NCBI GenBank assembly: GCA_021613535.1
Contig: CP075497.1
Location: 1,550,001-1,614,000 of the forward strand
From: Adineta vaga
Lineage: Eukaryota; Rotifera
Length of the DNA: 64,000 nt
Direction: 5' to 3'
Shown: piece by piece, positions 40,085 to 53,267 of the stretch
Layout: each line of letters begins with the position of its first letter
How positions within the stretch are numbered: the first letter of the stretch is position 1
Position numbers and translations under genes: made by a program
Notes under the pieces: model-generated
Databases searched by the model: none
Seen by the model: only the letters and a program-made list of their open reading frames with translations
What the model was told of the DNA's origin: nothing

Positions 40085-43000
40085 TTATATAAAATTCATT
40101 TGTTTTAATCGATCAACAATAAAATGAACAGATGGATTTTCTAAAAGTGTGTCATGTGTTCCATCGATATTTTCAATATTCAATTGAGATAATAAAGAAT
40201 TCCAAATTTGATGTTTGGTTTCATTTGAAGTAAATTGATTATTTTCTTTTAAAGTAAACAAAATTGATTTCTTGATTTGAATTGATTCATTGGATTCTTT
40301 TGCTAAATCATATGTATAAGATTCTTTTGCAATAATTTGATTTTTAATAACTTCGAAAATTTTTTGTTCAAAATTATCATTCTTTAATTTTGAATATCGT
40401 GTTTTGAGAAGAAATAAAATTTGTTTTGTTAAATAATCAAGTTTTTCATTTCGTTCTTCAATTGATAAATTCAATAATTCTTGAATAAATTCATCCGGAT
40501 TTGTTTCTTTATTTAAATAAGAAAAAATCATTCCAATTGTTTTAATTAATCCAAATTCTTTTGATAAAATATTTTGATTTTGAATTGGTATTGGAGGATC
40601 GATTAATACTAGAGATTGAACTGTTGTTTGATGTTTCGTAAACAATTGTCGAGCCATTTCATAAGCAACAATTCCACCAAATGAATAACCAAGTAGATAA
40701 TATGGTCCAGTTGGTTGAATTCGTTTCATTTGAAAAATATATTGTTCAGCAATTGTTTCAATAGATTGAAAAAATCTTTCATTCGATTCATAACCACTTG
40801 CACGAAATGCATAGATTGATGGACATTGAATTCCATAAATATCTTTTAAACGAATTGTTAATTGAATAAATGTTTGAGAAAGACCAATTATATCATGAAT
40901 ACAAAATAAGGAATATTTTGAATCAGATTTATGAAATAAATTTACAAGTGAAGTACCAGAAGAATTCATTTCAAATTGTTTAGTTTCATTATTTAATAAA
41001 GTATTTTCATTGATATAATTGATTTGATTATTTGATAAATGTTGAGTATTATTTGTTGGAATTTGTTTATCAATGAATTTATTTTGAATAAATAAAGCAA
41101 GATCATTGATTGACATACCTTGTAATAAATCTACAAGTGGAATAATGATAAACATTTCTTTAATTAACCAACTTCGAAGTTCAACAGCAACTAATGAATC
41201 CATTCCTTGTTGTACAAGTGATTTATTAATATCAATTCGATTAATATCTAATGAACCAAATAATTTGGAAATAACTAAACGAATTTTATTTGTTATTGTA
41301 TGAATATCGAAATTTAATTCTTGATTTTCATTTGAGGAATTGCCTGAATCTTGATTTTCATTTTTATGTTTTAAAAATTCATTACCAAATTGAATAAGTT
41401 TTGATGATAAATTCGTTTGAAGTAATTTTTTCCAATTAACAACAAACATTATTGGATTAAAAAGATTTTTTTGTTCAATTGTTTGTTTTTGTAAATATTC
41501 CAATTGTTCAATCATTTTAAAAACATAATTCGATGGCATTAAATGTATACCTTGATCTTCCATTAATTGAATTGTTGATTGAGCATTCTGATGAAGATAA
41601 CCCGCACCTGATATAGCTGGTAAACCAATTGAAATAGCTGGAAGATTTAAATAATTCAATCTCCAATAAGCAAGATTATCAAGAAAATTATTTCCTGCAT
41701 TATAATTTGATTGTCCAATATCAGGAATATGATTTCGAATCGATGAAAACATAATAAAGAAATGTATTGGACATGTTAATGTTACTGTTGCTTGATGAAG
41801 ATTCCATGCACCACGAATTTTTGGTTTCATAACTTCCGATAAAAGATCATTTGTCATATTTTTTAATAAACTATCATGTAAAACCATTGCACTATGAATA
41901 ATTCCACGAATTGGATAAAGTTTATTTTCATTAATCGTATGAAAAACTGATAAAATTTGTTGAAGATCTGTTACATCCGCTTGCATTATTTCAATCCATG
42001 CATTATTTTCCTCTGCAATTTCTTTTAATTGAATCCAATTTTGATATTGTGAACTCTTTTGATCTAATTGATTCAAATTTCTTCTTGATAATAAAACAAT
42101 TCGTTTCACTCCACGTTCTTTTATCATCCATTTGGATATATCAATACCAATACCACCTAATCCTCCACTAATCACAATAGTTCCATGACAACAAACTTCA
42201 TCCGGAAATAAATTTTCTAAAGAAACAAAAAACAAAATTTCGATTGAAGAAAAAATAACACACTTCAAAATAAACCTTTTCGTTTGTTTTGTATGTATTT
42301 TTCTGTTCGATTAGTTTCAATCGTTAATTTATCATTTGATTCAGCTATTTTAATAACAAATTTTCCGCAATGTGTTCCTTGAGAATATGTTGAAAAAGCT
42401 TGTTGAATTTGTGAAGCTTGAAATTCTTTGATTGGTCGAATTGGTTTTAATTGATTAGTTGAACAGTAATTTGAAATCTGCGTTAATAAATTTTGTATTG
42501 TTGATGGAGAAGATTTTTGAAGAGAAATCATATCGATGATATGACAAGTCGAATTTGTTCGTAAAGAAAATAAGGATAATTGAGAATTGGAATAAACATC
42601 ACGTTTATTAAGTTCAATAAAATGACCAAATGGAGCAAGTAATTCTAATGATTCATTTCGAAATGTTCCTAAAAGTGAATTGATAATAATATCAACAATA
42701 CCATTAGGTGCAATTTCACGTATTTTTGGTATAAATGATAAATCTCTACTATTAAAAACATGTTTTAATTGATATTTTTCTTTCAAAAATTCTCGTTTTT
42801 CTTCTGTGCCTGCCGTTGCAATAATATTCGCACCAATCATTTGTGCATATTGAATAAATGCTAAACCAACTCCACTTGTTGCCGTATGAATTAATATTGT
42901 TTGTTCTTTTTTCAATTGAATTCGATTCTCTAAACAATATAAAACAGGTAAATACGTTGGTAATGTTGTTAATTCTTCCATTGTTAAATTTACTGGCGCT

Positions 43001-46000
43001 TGATGAACATCATTTTCATTTAAAATAACATGAGATTTAAATACACTTTCATTTGTAATTGAACCAAAAATTCGTTCATTTAAATTTAATTTCACTTGTG
43101 AACCTTTTCGAATGATAATTCCCGAAAAATCAGCACCCATAATTTCATCCCTATCATACTGATCTTCTTTACCACGAATATATGGATGTAAACCCTGAAC
43201 TTTTAACATATCACGAAAATTCATACTAACACAATGAATACGAATTTCAATTTCAGTTGGTAAAAGAGTTTTTGAATTATTTGTTTGATGAATCCATTGA
43301 AGATCGGATATATGACGAGATTTGGGAATTTCTAATTGAAATCGATGTTGATCAATATCTTCTTTAGGAAGGATTTCTTTTTGTTCAAGTGAATTCCAAT
43401 TATCATATTTTGATGATTCAATAAATGAATATTCAGGAATAAATTTTTCAATCTTATTATTATAATAACGTAGAAGAATTTCTTCATTTGGAGAAGAATT
43501 TGTAATTAAATTGAATTCTTCGATTAATATTTCAAGAAAATCAGTTGATAAATGAGAAAATTGTAAATCAATTAATTTCATTCGATTAGTTTTATATTCA
43601 TTTATAATCGATCTTGCAAAACCAATAATTGGTGATTGAATTAAATTAAAATTTTCTTGCGAATATTTTTTATTATTCATTGGTTGAGAATTTTCTGTAA
43701 GAACAAATATATTTGGATAATTATCAAATTGAAGTTGATAAATTGTTTGTAAAATATGCATTAATGTTCCACATCCGATTTGTTCTTGTGATTGAAAAAC
43801 TAAATCATTTGTTGAATTAAAATCTGGTAAATCAATTGACCAATTAAATAAAATATTTAATACGGAATTTTTCGAAAGAGATTTTAATTGAATTATATTT
43901 TGAATAGTTGAAATATCATTAATAAGAATTTGTTCGAATGAATTGTTATCGATTGAAATTTTCATGGGTGTTAAATAAATAAGTGTAATATTTTCATTTT
44001 TAACTTCATGTTTTAGTAAAAGATCAGCTATTTGTTTTCCAAGATGAAATTTTTGATCGGAAAAAATTATCCAAAATTCTTCGATAGTTTTGCTTTGAGA
44101 AATTTCATTTGAAGGTAAATCCGTTAATTTCCATGATTGATAGGCACAAAAGTGTTCAATTAAATCATTTACTGGTACAATTTTCTTGGGATTATTATTA
44201 AATATCGAGCTACTTTCTCCAATTTTGCCAATAATTGATTTTGAATGACTTTTATTTGGAAAATTTTGTAATTTAAATCCACGAAATGTCATAATTGATG
44301 ATAATAACGATGAATTTTGACTAAATAAAAGAATATCTGTAGTAAAAGTTGTGTCTGATGTAATTCCTTTGATCGATTTGTGTAATGATTGTGCAACATA
44401 GAATTTTGTATTGATTTGTTCAAGAATTGAAACAAAACTTGTTTTTCTATTAAATAAAATAATTTCATCGATTGAAATTGGTACAAATGTATCGGAAAAA
44501 TATCCGGGAAGAAATGAAAATATTCCATGAAAACAACCATCTAATAATGCTGGATGACAAATGTATTGATCTTTCTTGAAATTTTCTTCTTGAAAAAGTT
44601 TCGATGGAATTCTCATTTCGGATAATGCTTCATATTCATATCGATATAAATTTTTCAATGATTGAAATTGTGGACCATAGGAAATTCCATTAGCTGAAGA
44701 ATATTTATAGAAACTTGCAACATCATTTTCATTATTAATTAGAATTTGTGATTTGTTATTCTTTGATGGTAATAAACGAGTTAAAATTGATTCATAATCA
44801 TATTTTGAATTGATTAATAATGTATCAAATTTTAAATTAATTGAACCACGACAATTTAATGTCCATTCTTTTGATGAATATTTATGTAAAATATCTTCAT
44901 CATTAAATGCTGTTATGATATCATTTCCACTAATACCAGAAAGACGTATTGAATCATTGGGAGATTTTCGACGACTATAAATATAAAATTCTTTGAATGG
45001 CATGATGATAACTGTTTCTAAATGAATTGTTTCATCAGGATTTAAATAAAGTCCATGAAGAAATTGAATATTTTGTAAAGTAATTGATTGTTGATCGGAT
45101 GAAATATTTTGTAAAAGTTGATTGAGAGCAGAAATAATAAGTTCAATAAAAGCAGCAGCAGGAAATAAAATTTCACCATGAACTTGATGATCATTTAGAT
45201 AAGATAGATCATTGGAATTATTATTTAAAGTTAAAAGATTTTTCCATGTAGGTGTTTGTCTTTCATTATGCCATAAACGATAACCAAGTAATGGATGATG
45301 TTGTTTTTTAATTGCTCGTCGAGAAAAAACTGAATCTTTTGTTTCATACCAATAGATTTGATGATTAAATGAATAATTCGGTAATGTATCAAGAAACGAA
45401 TCGATTGTTTTGAATATTGAATTTGTTTTTAAGGTTAAAAGAAGTTGATAATTAATAGAAGAATTTAAAAATGTCTTCCAATGATTTAAATGTGAATTTA
45501 ACGAACATAATGATAATAACATTGTTTGTTGTTCATTTTGTTTTCGTTTAAGTGAAGGAACAACTAATGGAGTTTGATTTAATTCTCGTGCACATTCAGG
45601 AATAGCTGCTGAAAGAACAGGATGTGGAGAGATTTCAAGAAATATTGGTGTCATATTAGAATCTTTGCTATCATTCAATATTGTTTGTATTCCTTGATTA
45701 AATAAAACAGCATTTCGAACATTTTTCCACCAATATTCTCCATCAAAATTCAAATGATCAGCACGTGTTCCAGTTACTGTTGAATAAAGAATTGCATTTG
45801 AACATCGTTCATCAAATTCATTCGGTTTTCCGTCACCTTTAATATGAGAAAGTGATTGAAGAAGTTCTTCACGAATATTAAATCGTTCCATTTGTTTTGT
45901 ATGAAATGCATTTTGAATTTTTAACCATGTTTTAAAAACTGTTGGTTGTGTTGCTGAAAGATGATCATAAATAGTTTTCAATGCATTTTCATCTCCACCT

Positions 46001-48298
46001 AATGTTACTGATTTTGGACTATTAATTGCAGCTATTTGAACTTGTTCTTTTACATCAAATATTATGTCATTTGCATCAGCTTCACTAAGAAATAATGCAA
46101 GCATTCGGCCACCTTTATTTGTATTATAATTTTGTACACGAGAACGATGATAAATGATTTCAACAGCTTCTCGTAATGTTAAACGACCAGCAACATATGC
46201 AGCTGCTATTTCACCAACTGAATGTCCAATAATTGTTGTCGGATAAATTCCCCATGATAACCATAGACTTGTTAATGCTATTTGTATTGCTAAAATGGAT
46301 GGTTGAGCAATATTTGTGAAATGTATTTGTGAATCTTCTTCTTTTTTTGGTTCAATTAATTCTTTTAAAATTGAAAATGAATTATTTGAAACAGATAAAA
46401 ATTCTGCATCTAATTTTTCAATCCAATGACGAAAAACAGGTTCATTTGAATACAATTCACGTCCCATTGCCCACCATTGTGGACCTTGACCACTATAGAC
46501 AAAACAAATATTGAAATTCAATTGATTTTCCATTGAAATTTTTGATTGAGAAAGGAGAACACCTGGAATATTGATTTCATCTGATAAATATGATTTTAAT
46601 TGATTTTCAAATTGTTTCAAATTTGAAAATATAAATGATAATTGATGTGAAAAATTTGTTGTTCGTTTTAATAAAATTTTTTCTGATAAAGAAGTAAGAA
46701 AGAATTGTTCAGATGTTTCAAGAAAGTCTTTTGGAATTGTTAAAATCCATTTTGAAAAATTTTCCATTTGATTTTTTAATGATTGAGAACATTTAGCTAA
46801 ATAATTATAGAAAAGTTTTTCTTTTGAAAAATTATTCAATATTTTCTTACCAGAAAATGTTAATACAAAAGTTTGTTTGAATGTTTTCATTTGATTTTTA
46901 ATTGATTTTAACGAACAAATTGAAGTATTGTTTTCATAATATTCATTTAAATGATTTTCTGACCATTCTGTTACAATAGCATGAGCAGTATTTCCACCAA
47001 TACCAAAATTATTAATTCCAACAGTTATTAATTGTTCAGGAAAGTTAACAAGATGATTAACAATATGTAAATTATATTTTTCTGCATGAATTTTTGGATT
47101 TAAACGAGTAAAATTCATATTGGGTGTTATCATTCGATATTTCATACATAATGCAATTTTAATTAATGATGCAATGCCTGCAGTACCTTCTGTATGACCA
47201 ATAACACTTTTAACCGAACCAATTAATAAGGGTGAATTGTACGGAGAACGATTAAAAAAATGTCCGATTGTATTTGCTTCAATTGGATCACCAACTTGTG
47301 TTCCTGTTCCATGACCTTCGATATAAAATATTTGATTTAAATCAATCTTATTTCGTGTATAGATTTCTTTGAGAAGAAGATTTTGTCCATAGCTTGATGG
47401 AACATTATAACTTAGTTTGCCTTCATTACCAATGTGAAACCATCACATCACGAATAACACAATAGATTTTATCTTGATCACGAATTGCATCACTTAACCT
47501 TTTCAAAAGAATTAAACCAACTCCTTCAGCTAAAATTTAAAACAAAATACATTGAGAAATGAGAAATAAGTTCGATTTACCTTTAGCATAACCATTTGCA
47601 TCATCACTATAAGCTCGTGATCTTCCATCTGGTGAAACAGCACCAGTAATTAATGAAACGAAGAAACTTTCCGGAGTATAATTCAAATTACTTGCACCAG
47701 CTACAGCAAAATCTACTTCGCCATTTCGTAAACTTTGAATAGCAAGATGAGTAGCTTGAAGTGAAGATGAACAAGCTGTATCCATCGTAAGATTAGGTCC
47801 ATGTAAATCAAAATGATAAGAAATTCGAGCAGAAGCATTATATAAACCTAAATTAGGTCCTAAGAGATTGGATTGTTCTTCAACTTTTGAACGTTGAAAT
47901 GTTGTCGAATGATCAGTAGTAAATTGTCCAATATAAACAGCTGTTCGACTTCCTTTAATTTGATCAACAGGATAATTAGCATCTTCAAGTAAATGAACGA
48001 ATTTTTCAAGTAAAATTCGATGACATGGATCCATTGACATAGCTTCACCATCTGTTATACCAAAAAATGCTGGATCAAAATTGTGAAGTTGATCATTGTT
48101 AAGAAAATAACCATTTCGTATTAATGATTTCTTTGAATTGTAATATGGAGCAAATGAATCCACATTGAAACGTTCTTCAGGAATCGTACTACCTACATCA
48201 ATACTATTCTTAAGAACTTTCCAAAATGATTCAGGTGAATCGATTCCACCAGCAAACGTACATGAAATACCAACCATTGCAATTGGTTCAATAGTCAT
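40085..48298 (-). CDS. Reducing type I polyketide synthase KS-AT-DH-KR*-ER-KR-ACP-TE, one frameshift
   Basis: Exons 47581-48298, 42276-47529 and 40085-42216, about 2,700 residues. KS: DTACSSS with Cys codon at 47771-47773, then GHGTGT and GHTEGTAG histidines. [11 protein letters not shown], Ser codon 46219-46221, and NAFH, the malonyl-type motif. [12 protein letters not shown] and HPALLDG. Next a structural KR-like segment, then ER with an NADPH loop ([10 protein letters not shown]), a catalytic KR (GGLGGIG, then SSIR...NYNAGN), ACP (GMDSL, serine 41195-41197) and TE (GYSFGG, with GTHDTLL). No methyltransferase. All catalytic residues are present, so a fully reducing, TE-released malonate-derived chain is predicted. 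The frame breaks once near 47431-47437, between the KS parts IRDVMVSH and GNEGKLSYN. The KS looks more PKS-like than animal FAS-like. A fatty-acid-like product is possible. Next genes are an oxygenase and an exporter. Confidence 0.93.
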
Positions 48299-48402
48299 TT
48301 TTATATTTGATGAATTTTGAATAGTTATTGTATTTATAAATTCCTATTCGGTTGAGAATAGATATTCTATTGAAAGAGAACTCGAGTATTTATAGTAATT
48401 AT

Positions 48403-48587
48403 CTTGTACAAAGGGAAATTTATTTCGGTCAAAGATTTCGAATCGAATAAGTCAATCCCATTATCTGGGTCGTTTCTTATTCCCAAAGAAAACCCATGAA
48501 ACACATTGGGATGACGATAATCTGATCCTACGTGCGTTGAAATGGGAGAAAATTGTTGCCTTATTTCTTTTCTTTCCTTCCTTCCAA
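48403..48587 (-). promoter_or_regulatory. Shared upstream block, copy at the PKS gene
   Basis: About 185 bp, 100 bp upstream of the PKS start, matching 36661-36840 at the ABCC gene in the same orientation. The block ends in a TTTCCTTCCTTCC tract in both copies. The minus strand of this copy is open for 81 codons (48367-48612, including FSPISTHVGSDYRH), and the other copy partly keeps that frame. A decayed coding or transposon origin is therefore an alternative to a promoter element. Confidence 0.6.
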
Positions 48588-49174
48588 GTGCTTTATCTAA
48601 CCGACTTCTCAACTCTTATTGAATCAAACCCTTTTCTTTTCGACTTACTTTACATTTTAAACAGATGAAAGATTTAGTTAATTCTCTCGAAATAATTGAA
48701 GAATATTGATAGATTATATCCGTTACAAAGCATGCATTTTCCATTCGTCTTTCGGCAACTTAAATGATTAATCAATTAAAATGTATTTCAAATAGTTTTA
48801 TGAATTTAATATACTGAAATTTTTCCTTTCTTCATTAGACAAAGATATTCTTAGACCAATTTTCCCATAAAATCAATCATTTTCGATAACACTTGAATAT
48901 TTTTTGAAAAAGTTTCATGTGAAATGATAAACTAAAAATTCTTTCTCATTTTATGGTTTTCGCTTATCTATCCTCATACAAATAGAATCATAATCTGAAG
49001 GGTATCTGTTTTTGAAATCATTAGTAAAATTAAGAAATGTATTTATTTCAAAGATTTGGGAATTACAGGTTTCGAAAATATTATATTAAAAAGAAAATGA
49101 TAATTATTGAGAACTATTTTGATCGACTTCAGAAAAGCAGTTGAAATAGATTTTTAAAATGCTTAAAACTTATA
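48588..49174. other. Intergenic upstream of PKS
   Basis: AT-rich, no gene recognised. Confidence 0.45.
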
Positions 49175-49431
49175 CTAATTGTAGTGACATAATGAAAAAT
49201 GACCGTCGTGACAAAATCCTTCTGCAAATCCAAGCCGACGGCAGCATTCCAAAAGAGGAGCATCACCATAACCTGTACGGTATTTTCGGCAGCGATCTTG
49301 ATAATATTGCGTCGAGATCATTTCAATAGCTATTAAATATAACAACAAATAAATCATCTATGATTACGACCTGTTGACTACAATGACTTACCCATAGTTA
49401 ATATAAGAACAAGAAGAAGTAAACGATCTAT
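49175..49431 (-). pseudogene. Defensin-like secreted peptide, start-lost inverted copy
   Basis: Exons 49392-49431 and 49175-49329 are the mirror copy of the gene at 49760-50007. Signal-peptide exon, 62-bp intron and promoter are all closely similar. At the position of the partner's ATG this copy has ATA, and no other in-frame ATG is seen upstream before a stop. The mature part has five cysteines (DRC, ECC, GFC, SLC); the partner's second Cys is Tyr here, leaving one unpaired. It is probably a broken paralogue, unless a non-AUG start or another first exon is used. Confidence 0.6.
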
Positions 49432-49759
49432 GATGATATTGTAGCTTTGTATAATGATACGAAAGTTAGGTGAAGTGAGAATGAAATGCAATCAACAATA
49501 TATATCTAAAAGTTTTCTAGAAACATGGGGAATATTCCCTGAGTTATAAGTTTGTTTTTATCAAAATGGAAGTGTCTCATCGAGATAGCATATTGTACAT
49601 AATACCAGATACAGTATTATCTTCTTTTTCCCATCCTCATCTTACAACACGATAAAGATATATCTTTATATCTTGAGAGTATGGATGAGATGTTGCTGAT
49701 TGGATTTCACTCTCACTTCACTTAACTCTCGTATCATTATACAAAACTACAATATCATC
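49432..49759. repeat. Inverted-repeat divergent promoter between the peptide pair
   Basis: Arms about 49432-49510 and 49680-49759 are reverse complements with scattered changes. Both read CTCACTTCAC, then CGTATCATTATACAAA and CTACAATATCATCAT on the way to their gene. The spacer is about 170 bp. Transcription would run outward in both directions. Near 49671 the sequence ATCTTGAGAGTATGG recurs, a relative of the G-rich motif at 18878 and 55243. Confidence 0.7.
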
Positions 49760-50007
49760 ATGCATCGTTTACTTCTTTTTCTTCTTGTATTAACTATGGG
49801 TAAGTCATAGTGTTCAACAAAACATTATTATAGATGATTTATGTGTTGTTATATTTAATAGCTGTTGGAATAATTATGGCACAAAATTATGAACCTGCTT
49901 GCAATACTCCTTGTAGAACTGGTGGTCATGTTCCAACATGCTGCCGAAGCCATGGATACAGAGGAGGATGGTGTAACGGTGCTCGCTTTGCAGTCTGTTA
50001 CAACTAG
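49760..50007 (+). CDS. Defensin-like secreted peptide, six cysteines
   Basis: Exons 49760-49799 and 49862-50007 give 61 residues. The signal peptide (MHRLLLFLLVLTMAVGI) is split by a 62-bp intron. The mature region of about 40 residues has cysteines in a C-x3-C-x8-CC-x9-C-x7-C pattern. Its second half, CCRSHGYRGGWCNG, resembles the RGGYCNG core of arthropod CS-alpha-beta defensins. The order C-C-CC-C-C is also used by knottins, so the fold is not settled. The net charge is positive. An extracellular antimicrobial or immune role is the best guess. It is paired head to head with the copy at 49175-49431. Confidence 0.72.
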
Positions 50008-50580
50008 TAATCACATCGCAAAGCATTCGTAATCATTCTATTTTATCTTTCTTTCTTTCTTTCTTTCTTTTTGAAGAGAATCACTTTAGACCTCCCATTG
50101 CTTATTATCCTTGTCTTTAGTTAAAACTCTCAAAGCTTGTAATTTTTAATTCTTCAAATAAAAACGATATCTTGATTGTGTCCACCTAATTCTTTTTTCT
50201 TTCAATCATATTTGATTCTATTCAATATTGTAACAGATGTCATTGAAACTTTCTAGATTGAAATCTGTCTGAATTTACCGATCTACAAAGTTACCATTTT
50301 CAGTACGTTTTCGATTTTGTCACTATAGTTTTGATTCCTTCATAAGATATATTTAGACAGTTACAGATGTCGTCTTTTCATCAAGTTTAAATTAGAAAAT
50401 AAACTCGAATATTTATCACAAATTCTGATTTTTTCATCGAACATCTGTAAAAAAATGTCTCAAATTAATTAATAATTATAACAACATTTCCATTGGTTCG
50501 CCTTTTTATGCCATCATATCACATCGATCGAGTACGTACGAGTAAATGAAAGAATATTATTTTACATAATTTACATCAAA
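50008..50580. other. Intergenic with TTTC microsatellite
   Basis: It contains a pure (TTTC)n run at about 50047-50071 and the promoter of the HDDC2-like gene. No other feature recognised. Confidence 0.5.
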
Positions 50581-51466
50581 ATGAGCGGCGATATGGGTGG
50601 TGTTTTACAATTTTTACTTTATGTTGGTCAAGCAAAACGAACATTTCGTACAGGTTGGGTTTTACGTGGTGTTGAAAAAGTTGAAAGTGTTGCTGATCAT
50701 ATGTATCGAATGGCTGTTATGTCACTTTTATTACCAAATATTAGTGAAGAATCCAAGACTCGTTGTATGAAATTAGCACTTGTACATGATTTAGCTGAAT
50801 CTGTTGTTGGTGATCTAACTGAATTTGATGGAGTACAAAAAAATGAAAAACATCGACGTGAAGGTGAAGCGATGCTTTATTTAACAAGTTTATTACCAGC
50901 TGATGTTGGAAGAGAAATCTTTTCATTGTTTAATGAATATTCTGAACAAAAAACAAATGAAGCGAATCTTGTTAAAGATTTAGATATATTTGATATGCTT
51001 TTACAAGGTATGTGATGAATTCTTTTTTCATATAGAAATAAACAAAAGAAAATATTCGATCTGTTTAGCATTTGAATATGAAAAACTTCAATGTAACGAT
51101 GGATTTTTGGAAGATTTTTTTCAAAGTTCTGCTAGTAAAGTAAAAACAGATATTGTTCAAAAATGGCTTGAACAATTAATGAAATGTCGATCATTAGGAG
51201 GACAATTTCAATTACCTGCTGATTCGAATTTGAATACAATGTTGAAACATGTTCTTTATGATGAACAAGGTTTGTTTTAATGAATATGAAATATAAAAGA
51301 ATTGAATTGTTTTTTTTTAGGAACATTTTTACACAAACTTCCATCAAATGAACTTCGAGAAAAGTCGGATCGTTTTATTTCGAGTCTAAATAAAGATGAA
51401 AGTTCAACATCTGTTATTAATACAAATGATTTATTGACAAATCTAGTCAAAGGATTTCAACATTAA
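50581..51466 (+). CDS. HDDC2: HD-domain 5'-deoxynucleotidase, HDDC2-like
   Basis: Exons 50581-51007, 51069-51269 and 51321-51466 give 257 residues, all junctions in frame. The HD metal site is complete: His in VADHMYRMAV, His-Asp in LALVHDLAESVVGD, and a later Asp in LVKDLDIFDM. The arrangement matches HDDC2/YfbR enzymes, which hydrolyse deoxynucleoside 5'-monophosphates using divalent metal. No signal peptide or membrane helix; cytosolic or mitochondrial. The C-terminal extension after about residue 210 is polar and unrelated to the core. A nucleotide salvage housekeeping role is likely. Confidence 0.9.
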
Positions 51467-51982
51467 ACAATTACAACTCTCCATTTTTCTTCCTATTCAT
51501 AAAAATCAACGAATTTAAATTAGATAGGATTTTCTTTTGCTTATATAAACCGTTTACTTAGTGATGTTATATATCGTTTTGTTTTTTATACAATATTGGA
51601 TGATTTTTTTATTCTTGCAAAAAAAATAAAAACAACATTAAATATGAAGAGTTTTTTTTCATCTGGTGACATCAGAGAAATATACTAATCGAGATAAGAT
51701 GAAACATGAACAACACGTAGTCTAAATGAAATATTTAGTGATAAGAATAGAAAGTATAACGATTAATCTCAGAAATGATTCAGTAGAAGATAAATGTTTT
51801 CTTTTCTGTTCTTCTCGTTGAAAGAGAAAAAGAAAAGATTGTTTATGATGTACACGTGTCAACTGATCATTTGTTTGACGCTTTCAGCCAAGTGTATGAT
51901 GTTTTCTTTTCCTTAACGTATATTATAAAAACGTATTTTTTATATTTCAGATTGTTGTTATTGACAAAAAAACATTATCAAA
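51467..51982. other. Intergenic
   Basis: AT-rich. An acceptor-like ATATTTCAG at about 51950 precedes the next ATG by some 33 bp, which fits a spliced or trans-spliced leader. Confidence 0.4.
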
Positions 51983-52689
51983 ATGGGTTTCTCAACTCTT
52001 CTTTCATTGAAATCCATGATTTCTCTTGTGGTTTTATTAATCGCCACTGGAATTGGATCATTTCTTTATTTAACCATTGATACAGATTTCGAAGCACAAC
52101 TTAAAACAGCAGTTCGTTCTGCTCCTTCATCTAAAAGCTTTCCAACTGAAGACATCGGTCATATAATCAATAGTGCTCGTGAAGCATGGTCAATTGTTAA
52201 TAAAAAGTAAATGATTTTCATGAACTTTTTTTTAATGTTTAATTTTAATTCTTTAGTCGAGCTGTTGTTGATGTTCAAACTTCTTATGGAAATGTTCTTC
52301 CTTCACATATAACTGATCCATTTGAACTTCAAAGTTGGTCATCACCACCTGCTTCACATACATTTACTGTTAATGTTTATAATCGTTTAAAACAACGTGT
52401 TCTTCAGTTTACTTATTCACTTCAATTTACTTATGGTGGTTCATTAGATGGTAAAGGTGCTTATTTAGATCGTGTTACTATTATTCCATCACGTATATCA
52501 GTTGCATGGGCTTATGTATTTAATGCAAGTGTTAAAATAGAATCTATACATAATGTTGGTACACGTGATGAACCAATCGCTGCTGCACATGTTGAATTAC
52601 ATTATCGATTAGCTGGATTGAATACAGTTGAACGAACAGAATCTTTCCATGTTCGCGGTGATGGAAAATATGTTCATTTAACCAATTAA
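51983..52689 (+). CDS. Single-pass membrane protein with beta-rich ectodomain, unknown family
   Basis: Exons 51983-52206 and 52257-52689 give 218 residues. One hydrophobic helix (about residues 9-31, SMISLVVLLIATGIGSFLYL) is followed by a region predicted to be beta-rich (HTFTVNVYNRLKQRVLQFTYSL, VAWAYVFNASVKIES), with one NAS glycosylation site. It is probably a type II or signal-anchored protein. No family recognised. A fragment of exon 2 recurs at 57275-57370. Confidence 0.7.
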
Positions 52690-53267
52690 TTTCATGTGAT
52701 ATCTTTTATATTGAAACTTTATTTACAGAGTAATAAACTAAACGACAAATCTTTGAAAAAAAATAATCTATTTCATAGAATCAAACAAAAGATTTCATAA
52801 TTCATTACGCCAAATAAAAGGATTCTTTGTTCAATATCACAAATCATTTGATGTATATAACAAATATTAACTTTGATTTTGTCAATAATCTTGTGTATTT
52901 TAAAATGATTAATTATATAAATAAAATAAAGGAGGAGAACTTAAAAGACCAGACACATCAGCCCATTGTATTTGTTTATCCAGGACGCTTAGAAAACTAT
53001 ATAGGTCGATAGATTTGTATCGTGCTTTTGATAACTTTTCTGCCATAGTCTACACGACGCTTAGTATTTCGACAGAATACCTGTTTTCGATCTTTTTATC
53101 AGAAATAGATATTAATTAGATCTTTCATCTAGCATGACCTGGAGTTATTTTTGAAGAACTATAACTTAACTTAGAGTTACACCATAAATTCAAGTCAAGT
53201 GTTACAGTAAATCTAATTGAATTACTTCATAAAGGGCGATTGACTTCTCTAGAGAAAGCATTTTTAA
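52690..53267. other. Intergenic
   Basis: AT-rich; an open frame at 52827-53012 looks like chance. Confidence 0.4.

Noticed and set aside
47431-47450. Explaining the PKS frame break as an intron (GTTTCAC...GAAG)
   Set aside because: It would be only about 20 bp, far below the 45-70 bp seen for other introns here.
48367-48612. Open frame of 81 codons upstream of PKS
   Set aside because: It lies almost wholly within the block shared with the ABCC upstream region. The other copy has a stop after the common part, so it is treated as a regulatory or repeat block rather than a gene.
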